Positions 1 to 9,899 of a DNA stretch of 28,512 nt are shown piece after piece; within the stretch, counting starts at the first letter, position 1, and the number at the start of each line of letters is the position of its first letter. The stretch is from Amoeboaphelidium occidentale. Its lineage: Eukaryota > Aphelidiomycota > Aphelidea. The DNA lies in contig JALGPX010000050.1 in NCBI GenBank assembly GCA_023515795.1, forward strand, positions 44,996-73,507. Direction: 5' to 3'. The notes under the pieces are model-generated. The model made no database searches. It saw only the letters and a program-made list of their open reading frames with translations, and had not been told where the DNA came from. Both the position numbers and the translations under genes were made by a program.

Positions 1-2182
1 AAACTTTGTTCAGTGGGTCGATGCTAGGAGTACACGCGTTTTCAACGATAACCGGATTGACTCTTACCTTCCAATTAGGTGATTGTTATTGATGCAGTCT
101 TATTTTTTTGTAGAAAACATCGGCTGCATATCAATTGCATCGTGGGATAATGGTGTAATAACTGGTCATCAAGACAGTTTGGTCAGAGCGCGAGATTTCA
201 ATTCTCTTGCTATTGTTGGCATATTCCAAGGTCACCAGGATTCAGTCAGATCTCTTACTTTCGATAGTACAGGGACACTTTATACTTCAAGTAGTGATGG
301 CTCTGTAAAAAGGTGGAATATGGCTTCGAGGAAGGTTGCATTTTCCTTTGAGAACAGAAATAGTTCAGTCACAGTACTAACTGCAAGCGGAAATTATTTA
401 TATATTGGTGTAAAAAGCGGAGTTGTCAATCGCTTTGACATCAGGAATGCAATTCTGGATCGCTCTTCTTCTTCACACAGTGGTTTTATTACTTCTTTCG
501 TCCATGTTAATGGCAGCCTTTATTCAGCAGGAAACGATGGAACTATTGTAAAATTGCCATCAAACCGAAAAGAAGAGCCTGTTGTAATTTTCTCCTCTTC
601 ACCTTTCCCTATTCGAAGTTTGACTTATTCCAAAGTCGAATTCGCTTTCATTCAAGGAGAAAATCAGATTTCATTCCTACCCTTTAATAGCGATGCAGAC
701 GTCTCGAGAACGATCATATCACCAACCCCAATTCTTTGTATAGCTGCTTACCAGTCTTTTGTGATATCTGGATCTAAATCTGGAATCATTTTTGTTTGGA
801 ATATGGATAAGCTCAAACTGGAATACGAGCTGAGAGGCCACACATCTCAGGTCAATATGGTTCTTATTGATCAGAGCTCCCTGTATTCTGCGTCGGATGA
901 TAAGACAATTATTATTTGGTCTTTAGAGGAAAGATCAATCGTGAGAACATTGCAGCGATTATCCGCTAGCGCATTAGGTCATCTTGGCCCTGTCAATGCG
1001 ATTTCTGTTTGCAACGGCTTACTATTCTCTGTTGGTTCAGATGTGGCTACTAGACGATGGAACATCCAGACGGGGAGACACGAAGGTGTGTATTTTGGCT
1101 TCTCAAAACCTGTTACTACTGTAATTTGCCACAACAGAACGGTAATTGCTGGTAGTGAAGATTTTTCCGTTTTGCTTTACAAACCAAATATTCCCGAGGA
1201 GAAAATTCTTTCCACGTCCATAAAGACTCAGTGGCCAACTACAAATCGTGCAAGGAATACAAGAGTTGTGCGAAAAGCACAGACAATCACATCTGAAGCT
1301 TTATCTTCTTTAGTACCGATCTTTGGAGCGGCTGCAGGAGTTGTTGCTTTGCTTCTAATTGTCGTTGTGGTTTACTTGTTTGTTAAGGCAAAGTCTAAAC
1401 AGTCCGCTTCTCCTAGAGATAGATCTACAGAAAACGAAGCGAATGAAACAACTACGGATCTCCAAACCGTTATCAACTCCGTTATGGGCATATCCCGCCA
1501 TGCTGAGTATCTTTTACCCGTTAGTATAATCGCAAGAGTCAAGAAGCTTACAGCTGGTGGTGGCGGCGAAGTTTTTATTGCGAAAGTGATGGACCCTGTT
1601 TTATCAAAGAAATACGGAGACACTGTTATTCAGAAAGTAGTTTTCGTGAACCAAAAGTCCACGGAAGAGTCATTCTTTCAAGAGGTCGGTATAATGATTA
1701 TGCTTTCATCATTTCCACACTTTTGTGAAATAATTGGATATACCGATAAACCTTTGTCGATGATACTTAAGTACTACCCTGATGGATCATTGACAGAGTG
1801 GTTGCAGAATAATTTTTACGGCGAAAAGATTGTGGTCAAATGCACGAAGGAGATTTCCAAAGCATTAAGTGTAATGCACTCTCATTACTTAGCGCATTGT
1901 GATATTAAGACTCAGAATGTGTTGGTTAGAGTCGATAATGGTATTCCGTCCTGTTATCTAACTGATTTCGGCATTACTCAAGTGTTATCTGATAAAATTT
2001 TGGCATCTGCAATGTTCCAAGTTGTTAACTTAAGGGGTCTATCTATACCATATGCTTCACCAGAGGCATTCATCAACTTTAGATCAAAAAATTACGCAAA
2101 TATCAACTTCAAGAAGTATGATATCTATTCCCTTGGTATGATTCTTTATGAAGTCATGGCCAAACGCATACCATGGAAGTGA
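1..2182 (+). CDS. WD40-propeller receptor-like kinase, copy 1 (5' partial)
   Basis: The 3' part of a membrane receptor kinase; its start lies outside the window. Bases 1-78 are the end of one exon, the intron is 79-113 (35 bp, phase 1), and the last exon is 114-2182, giving 714 residues in the window. In order these are ten WD40-like repeats, a basic linker (1244-1279), one hydrophobic membrane helix (about 1310-1387), a conserved juxtamembrane block (1448-1513) and a TKL-like kinase domain. Visible kinase elements are the loop AGGGGEVF, Lys in VIQK (1634), helix-C Glu (1682), HCDIKTQN with catalytic Asp at 1901, DFG (1964), SPE (2057-2065) and helix-F Asp (2120). The protein ends in IPWK, so the lobe after subdomain IX is absent. 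The next family member starts 84 bp downstream. The reading is supported by co-linear alignment with the other copies. Ligand and substrate are unknown. Confidence 0.9.
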
Positions 2183-2188
2183 TTTTAT

Positions 2189-2194
2189 AATAAA
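2189..2194 (+). terminator. AATAAA poly(A) signal of copy 1
   Basis: AATAAA begins 6 bases after the TGA stop of the first receptor kinase gene. It leaves no room for an additional 3' exon before the next gene. Confidence 0.6.
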
Positions 2195-2266
2195 TGCTAT
2201 CTTGAGGAAATTCTCACACGTTGGTACCAGCTTTCAAGGGCAAACCGTTTGTCTCGTTGATCCAAC

Positions 2267-5200
2267 ATGAAACAACAACTTTTAGCGCTGGTTTTGCTTC
2301 TTACGTCAACACTTACTTTGATCTTAAGCTTGGAACATGAGAAAAGTTTCTTGCTTAAAGATGGTTCGACTTCTGTGTACTCCGTTGCTCTGTATCGAAA
2401 CTCTTTGCTCCACACTTCAACTAGTGATATTGTCCAAAAGGATGTCGACACAGGGGCTTTTCAAAGAACATTCAGAGCCCACAAGGGTCGAGTTATGGAT
2501 TTAATTGTTACGAATAGTTCAACGATGTTCAGCGCTGGTATTGATGATACGATCGTAATGTGGGACTTGGAGACAGGTGCCATCATCAAGAGATTCCGCT
2601 TAGGAGCTTCAGGTACTTTGGTCCAAAGCATATCTTTGCAAGGTGATCACATATTTGCTGGCGGAATAGACTTCAAGTTCAGACAAGTGAATGTCATAAC
2701 AGGAATAGTTATGAGAACATTCGGTTAGTTTTTATGTCGTTTGCCCTTATACTTAAAGATGTTCGTAGCCGCATTGAAAAGGTTGTAGCAGACGGAGACT
2801 TTCTTTACATTGGAAAATCAGGAATTCCTCCCTTGGCTAAAGTGTCCATTCTGAATGGAAGGAATCAGTTGATATTCGACGAACATTCAGATGGAGTTTT
2901 TGATATAAGGCTGTATAATGGTATGCTGTTTTCTGCATCTGATGATGCGTTTATCGTTTGCTGGAATGTTCTCAACGCTGCTATTATTGCAACGTATGTT
3001 GGGCACACCGATGGTGTACGTGTGATAACAATTTGGAATGATGTGCTCTACTCTTCGTCTAAAGATCATACAATCATCAAGTGGGACATCTCTAGTACGG
3101 AGATCCTAAAGATATCTCCATATTTCACTTCATCTGGAGCACGCAGCTTCGCATTCAGCGATTCTTATTTAATCTCCGGAGGCACAGATGGAATTCTTCT
3201 TAAATGGGATTTCAATCTCGGGTCACCTCTATTTTCATATTCCGGCTCTGACAAACGTTTAAGAAACGTTGTTTCGTGGAAGAATTATGTTATCAGTGGC
3301 GGCTTCACAAACGAAATCAAACAGTGGGACACATCACAAAATAGTCCAGATCCTTTTTTCATTTATGCTGGTAACGAAGAATCTGTAAATTGCCTCTACA
3401 TTTTCGAGGATGCTCTTTTCTCAGGAGGGCTTGACACTTTAGTTTTATTGTGGAACTTGACGAGTATGATTAAGTCTGGTGTGCTTCGTGGTAAAATTCG
3501 AGTCTATTCGCTTATTTTTGAAAGGACATACAGAAGGTGTTTTAGCTATCGTGGCTGACCAAAATTTTCTTCACTCAGTCGGAGATAATCGAAACATCAA
3601 ACAGTGGATTTGGAAAACAGGAACCTTCAACGGCGAGCTACTCACTGGCACAGACTCAATTCAATACTTGCAGCTGAGCAATGAAGGCCTATTTTCTGGA
3701 TCCGAACAGTATGTGCTGTACAAATGGGATGTAACATCCAAAACTGGAATTCAAGTATTTGTTTGTAAGTATTTGCTCATATTCTAACTTTAGCTTTAAA
3801 CCAAATTTTCACCATCCGCATTTTCGAAAAATACATACTGATAGGATCGTTTGGTCTTGCTAAAATTTCTATTGAGAACGGAGAATCGATTGCAAGTCAA
3901 ACAGGCAAGTTTTGTTCTATCTTTCTTATATTTAGAAAGCGTTATATGTTTGAGTTTAGTATCAAGCTATACTAGAATATTTTCTGGACATGATGACGGT
4001 CTGATAAGAGGAAGGGATGTGCTTTCCTTGGGTGTTTTGGAGACATACCAGGGTCATGTTGATGCTGTTTTTTCATTGTCTATTGATGAGGCAGGCGCCT
4101 TGTATTCTGCCAGCTTGGATGGATCGGTCAGGCGTTGGAGTTACATGACACGAAGAACAGCTTTCTCATTTGAAGATAGAAGTGGTTCGGTATCTTCTCT
4201 TACTGTCCTTGAAAATCATCTTTTTATTGGCACAAGGAGCGGGAGTTTAAACACTTTTGATTTGAGTGACACAACAATACAAGGATCCATGAAAATGCAC
4301 AACGCCGCAGTCACTTCTTTGATTACAGATGATAGTAGAGTGTTTACATCTGGTCTGGATGGTGTGATTTTTAGTATGAGACAGGGCTTCAATGAAAACG
4401 CTAGCATTATTCTGAACTACTCCCCTCTGTCTCTGAAAGGCCTCTTTAACCTCAAGAATGTTTTGTTTTTTATAAGTGACGATACAGAGATTTATTCTAT
4501 TGGCACCAACAGCTCAAATCCTGCGACCAAACGTGTAACATCAGGAATTCCTTTGAACTGTCTCTCTGGGTACAACGGCTTGATATTGGGTGGCTCAAAA
4601 TCGGGCAGCATCTTTGCTTGGAGCTTGGATACTGCCGTACTAACATACGAACTGAGGGGTCACTCTTCTCAGGTGAATTCACTTGGAGTTTCAGGTGATT
4701 TATTGGTCTCTGCATCAGATGACCAAAGCATCATTATTTGGTCTTTAGTTGATATGGCTTCGGTAAATGTACTAAAAAGAGTATCCAGCGATTCTCTAGG
4801 TCACATTGGTCCTGTAAATTCTATTTCATTGTGCAACGGTTATGTTTTCTCGGGAGGGAGTGATGCAACGACCAGGAGATGGAACATTCTTAGTGGCAAG
4901 CACGAAGATGTTTACTTTGGCGCCTCAAAATCGACAACGACTGTTTTATGTCACAATGAAACAGTATATACTGGTGGAGAAGATTCTGCAGTATTAATGT
5001 TCAGGCCAGTCTTTTCTAAAGAAAGTAATTATAAGTCGACTGGTACTTCAAGTCGAGATAGAAGGCTTGTTCAAACCAGATTAAGGCAAAGAATCTCATT
5101 TTCCGGAATGATAGATCTCCAAACTATCATCCCAATGATCGTTGGTTTTGCCATACTAGCAATGGTTATTTTAGGATGCACTATCTATATATTTCGTTAC

Positions 5201-6004
5201 AGAAATTCAAAAGCCAGACGAGATATCTCTCCAGGGCAAAAAACTTCATCCGAGGAAACAAGCCAGGCTGTTACTGACTTGCAAACAGTTGTAAACTCGG
5301 TCATTGGCATTTCAAAACATGCAGCATTTCTTGTAGAAAAGTGGGCAATTGCAAGAGATAAGAAAATTGCGGCCGGTGGTGGAGGGGAGTTGTATCTTGC
5401 AAAAATCATGGATCCTGCGCTAAAAAGAAAGGCCAGAGAAGAAACTGTAATACAAAAAGTTGTGTTTTTGAAAAACAAGATTAACGAAGAGGCATTCTTC
5501 CAAGAAGTTGGGATCATGATTATGCTTTCTTCATTCCCGTGCTTTTGCAGCATAATAGCTTATACGGAAGATCCATTTTCAATGATTTTAAAATACTACC
5601 CCGAAGGAGCATTGCATGAATGGTTGAGATCCAACAAGTATAGCAAAAAAGTTGCTGTTGCAATTTTGTCAGATACTGCTTCTGCTCTGAAAATCATGCA
5701 TTCATACTACTTGGCACATTGTGATCTAAAATCCAAGAATATCTTGGTTGAGTTAGTTAACGGACAACCGTCGTTTAGATTGACAGACTTTGGTATCACC
5801 CAAATTCTATCTGAAAAGGTTATGGACTCGAGATCATTCAAAATAATCAATCTAAGAGGCTTGTCTGTGGACTACGCATCACCCGAAGCGTTTAGAAATT
5901 TCAGAACCTCAAAGTATGTTCGTGTTGATTTCAAAATGTATGATATTTACTCCTACGGCTGTTTAGTGAAAGAAGTTCTAACAAAAACATCTCCGTGGGG
6001 CTAA
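2267..6004 (+). CDS. WD40-propeller receptor-like kinase, copy 2
   Basis: A complete single-pass receptor kinase of 1202 residues. Exons are 2267-2723, 2759-3490, 3525-3764, 3794-3904 and 3936-6004. The introns are 35, 34, 29 and 31 bp, all phase 1, and the last has a GC-AG boundary (AG/GCAAGT). The summed exons are an exact multiple of three. The start ATG opens a signal peptide (MKQQLLALVLLL). WD40-like repeats fill roughly residues 35-880. A basic linker lies at 886-899, the membrane helix at about 910-934 and the kinase from about 990. Kinase residues are GGGG near 994, Lys1021, helix-C Glu1037, HCDLKSKN with Asp1110 and Asn1115, DFG Asp1131, SPE Glu1164 and helix-F Asp1183. Pro-Trp is at 1200-1201, one residue from the end. 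HRD Arg is Cys. It is likely a surface sensor signalling through Ser/Thr phosphorylation; no ligand is inferred. Confidence 0.92.
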
Positions 6005-6024
6005 AGACTATTCATGTTGTGAAC

Positions 6025-6030
6025 AATAAA
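6025..6030 (+). terminator. AATAAA poly(A) signal of copy 2
   Basis: AATAAA lies 20 bases past the TAA stop of copy 2 and about 90 bases before the next start codon. The 3' processing region and the next promoter must therefore share this 114-bp gap. Confidence 0.6.
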
Positions 6031-6118
6031 CTTTAGTTGAGTTGAGAATCTGTTCGAACTCTCGCAAACATGTCGCAGAGTCTTTCCAGACGCTTTTTCG
6101 TTTCACCTTCAAGTCACA

Positions 6119-9100
6119 ATGAAAAACAACAGAGCTTTTTTGGCTATTATCTTAACAGTCATTTTGACCCTATCTAAAGCAATTGTGCAAGAGAAGAGCT
6201 TCATCCTGAAGAATACCACACCAAGCGTCTTTTGCATAGCTTTGTACCAAAACTCCTTGCTACTGACCTCGTTCTATGATATTGTACAGAAGGACATTGA
6301 AACTGGTAAAACACAAAGGACCTTAAGGGGACATGAGAACATTATCTTTTCGTTTGTGGTGACTTCAGATTCCAAGTTGATCAGCTCAGCCATTGATGAT
6401 TCTGTTGTTCTTTGGGACTTGCTCACAGGCTCAGTGTTGCAACGGATCAAGTTACAACAGAAGCAAACGATTATTTCAACCATCTCAGTTCAAGATGATC
6501 AAGTTTTTACAGGTGGTTTTGATAGCCTGGTAAGGCAGATCGATTTAACGGAAGGCAGAGTAGTTAAAACGTTTGGTACATTATCCATTATCATTAGCTG
6601 ACTTTTCTAGCTTTCGGTGACATAATTACAAGCATCGTGGTCAAGGGGGACTTTATTTACGTTGCTACAGCGCAGCAAGGCAACTCAATACAAAAACGGC
6701 GCATTTCCACATCTGAAACTTCTCTTTTCTTCACTGGACACACAGATACCGTTAGTTGCCTGGTCTTACGAGAAGAAACGTTATTTTCCGGCTCAAATGA
6801 TAAGACTATAATCTTTTGGAATGTCGTCAACGGCCAGAGCATAAGGATTCTGGTTGGTCACGCTGGCAGCGTAACAGCATTGACTATCTTAGGCAAGGAT
6901 TTGTACTCTGGGTCGAATGATGGTATGGTCATCAAATGGGATATTGCAAGCGGCGATAAGTTGATCGATTTTCCGAGGCGCCACACGAACGTGGTTAAAA
7001 GTCTTGCATGTAACCAGAATAGTCTTTTCTCTGGATCGGACGATAAATCGGTAATACGATGGAACAAGTTAAATGGTTCTCCTGAATACTTTTACTTAAG
7101 TCAAGAAATTAGAATAAGGAGCATGTTTTTGTGGAAAAATTTCATAATTGGTGGAAGAGACGATTCTGATATTCAACTTGTTGATGCTTCTATTCTCAAG
7201 TTGGAACCAATAGCATTGATGAAAGGCCATATTTCTAGCGTACTGAGTCTTGTCCCGTATGAGAATGAACTCTTCTCTGGAAGCTTGGATACTACAATCA
7301 AACTATGGAGCTTGACGACTTTGACAGTTCAGACTGAATTAAGAGGCAATCTTTCGTTTTCGGCTCATAATTTTAGGACACACTGGTGCTGTAAGAACAC
7401 TTTCGGTTGATAATTTGTACTTATTCTCCGGCGGGGACGATCTTATTGTCAGACAATGGACAAAATCCACATGGTTCATTACGGAGTTCATAGGGCATGT
7501 CGGTCAGGTTAACAATTTACAACTTGAAAATATCAATCTTTTCTCTGGATCTCAAGATAAAGATGTAAGAGTATGGGATACAAGATCAGGATTTAATTTC
7601 CAAACAGTTACTGGTAAATAATTTTCTTAGAAAGACTTACTTCAAGCAACAAATATTGTCAATGTCATACACTTACTTCAGAATTCGTTCATTGTAGGAA
7701 CCAACATTGGGCTGCAATCATTTTCCAAGACAAATGGCGAGAGCTTAATTGTCTACGCTGGTAAATCCCTCTTTTTTTAACGCTGACCTTTAGAATTGAC
7801 TTCCTGTACCTCATTGGCTGCAACAGACCTGGTCCTTTTTAGTGGTCATGATAATAATTTGATCTACACCAGAGAATTCAATCTGCTGTTTGCTTTGACG
7901 ACGTACTTGAGCCATAATGATGTGATCACATCTCTCCACATGGATTCTACAGGAGTGCTATATTCTGCAAGTCTAGACGGGCAGATCCTCAAATGGGATA
8001 CCAAATTAAGAAAAGTAGCTTTTTCATTTGAAGACAGAAGTAGGGCTGTTACTTCCTTGGCTGCAGTCCAAAATTACCTTGTAGTCGGTCTTCAGAGTGG
8101 ATATATCAACATTTTTAACATCGAAGACACTATCCTTATCGATACTGTTTGGCTTCACAACAAATCAGTTGACTCTCTTGCAGCAGTTGGCGATCAAGTG
8201 TTTTCGTGCAGTTCGGATGGAAATTTGAAGTCTTTCAATCCTTTTGAGAGGTTTAACCAAGAAGTTGTTTCTGATCATGGAAAAATCCCCATTCGAGGAC
8301 TAATACAGCATGATAATAACTTGCTTTACATCAAAGGAGACTATGATATTATTATATCCTCCTCAAATGCTTCCTCTCATGTTCTTAGAACCATAAGTTC
8401 TTCTTACCCTGTTTTTTGCATCACTTCAACGACGGACAAGCTTTTTGCAGCATCTCTCTCGGGAGAAATATTCGCTTGGGATCTCAAATCTGGACGCTTT
8501 GAATTCAGCTTAGTCGGCCATCTTGCAGTAGTAAACTCCTTGCTGGTGGCGGATGGATCGTTGTTTTCAGCATCGGACGATAAGTCAATAATTCAATGGT
8601 CGCTGGAGAGACGCGATATTGTGAGAACATACAAAAGGTATTCGGCCGCTGCACTGGGTCATACTGGCCCTGTTAATGCGATTACTTTTTGCTCTGGACT
8701 TTTACTATCTGTCGGAAAAGATGACACGCTTAGAGTTTGGAACATTGACACTGGAAACCAAGTGGATCAATTTCGATACTTTAAGTCTGCTACAGCTGTT
8801 ATTTGTCATAACAATATTTCATACGCAGGTAGTGAGGATTTCTCCGTATTAATGTTTGATTTGGAGAAAATCAATGTGCAAAGTGGACCAGAAACGTCCA
8901 GAATTAAAACAATAAGTACCAAAAAGAGGAAACGGTCCAAAAATGTTCGAGCAACCAGGGAAAGCGAAGACTTATCTCAACGCTGGATCGTTCTGATTAT
9001 TGCTAGCTCGTCAGTATTAGTAATACTCATTACTGGTTTTGTTTTCTACGTATGGAGGTCCAAAATAGCATCCAAGTCCGCCTCGCCTACTGTTAGCAGT

Positions 9101-9853
9101 ACAGCAGATTCAACTTTTACAGAAATGGATCTTCAAACTGTCGTTAATTCTGTAATGGGTATTTCAAAACACGCGGAGTATATTATTGACAATTCAGTGG
9201 TTGCAAAAGTAAAGAAGATTGCAACTGGCGGAGGCGGAGATCTTTTTCTGTGCAAAGTTATGGATCCGCGTCTTGTTAAGACAACTGGTGACTTTGTGGT
9301 TCAAAAGTTGGTGTTTGTTAACAACAAGTTAAAGGAAGAGGCTTTTTATCAGGAGGTTGGAATTATGGTTATGCTTTCGTCATTCCCACACTTTTGCAAA
9401 ATTCTTGGCTACACTGAGAAACCGTTATCGATTATTATGCGCTATTACTTAGAAGGATCTCTATTCGATTGGATCAGAAACAGAAGCCTTAGCAGGTCAA
9501 TCGCAATTCAAATTCTACTGGAAGTGTCTAGAGCATTGAAAGTAATGCATTCTAATTATCTGGCTCATTGTGATTTAAAGTCCCAAAATATTCTTGTTGA
9601 GATCGTGAATGGCATTCCAGCTTTCCGTTTGACGGATTTCGGCATCACAGAAATCCTTTCGGATAGAATAATCGCATCGAAGGCTTTTCGTGTTGTCAAT
9701 TTGCGTGGTCTATCAATTCTATATTCTTCACCAGAAGCCTTCGTTTGTTACAAAACGAAACATTACGTAGGTGTTGATTTTAAGAAGTTTGATGTCTACT
9801 CTCTTGCATGCCTGTCGTATGAGGTTCTGACACAAAAATCGCCATGGAACTGA
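6119..9853 (+). CDS. WD40-propeller receptor-like kinase, copy 3
   Basis: A complete paralogue of 1200 residues. Exons are 6119-6575, 6611-7345, 7377-7613, 7647-7760 and 7794-9853; introns are 35, 31 (GC-AG), 33 and 33 bp, all phase 1. The acceptor at 7646 was chosen over nearer AGs because it keeps the phase and gives exactly the repeat length seen in the paralogues. A signal peptide follows the first ATG. About 21 WD40-like repeats can be counted, many with GH...W spacing (for example GHTDTVSCLV near 6740). The linker KKRKRSKNVRATR precedes the membrane helix (about residues 912-935). Kinase residues are GGGG 993-996, Lys1019, Glu1035, HCDLKSQN with Asp1108, DFG Asp1129, SPE Glu1162 and helix-F Asp1181. 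The protein ends in SPWN. The tail converges on the minus-strand kelch receptor 46 bp away. Confidence 0.92.
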
Positions 9854-9856
9854 ATT

Positions 9857-9862
9857 AATAAA
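9857..9862 (+). terminator. AATAAA poly(A) signal of copy 3
   Basis: AATAAA starts 3 bases after the TGA stop of copy 3, inside the 46-bp gap to the convergent kelch gene. No clear AATAAA was seen for the minus-strand gene in this gap. Confidence 0.55.
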
Positions 9863-9899
9863 ACACTACTAAAACGCATTGTCAATGCCTTCAATTAAT

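Noticed and set aside
2724-3935. Apparent frameshifts and short split ORFs within receptor copies
   Set aside because: Each break has splice-site ends, is 29-39 bp, keeps phase 1, and restores a protein of the same length as the paralogues; these are introns, not mutations.
7614-7634. Alternative 17-bp or 21-bp introns at this site
   Set aside because: The 17-bp choice breaks the frame; the 21-bp choice adds four residues absent from all paralogues. The 33-bp intron fits length and phase.
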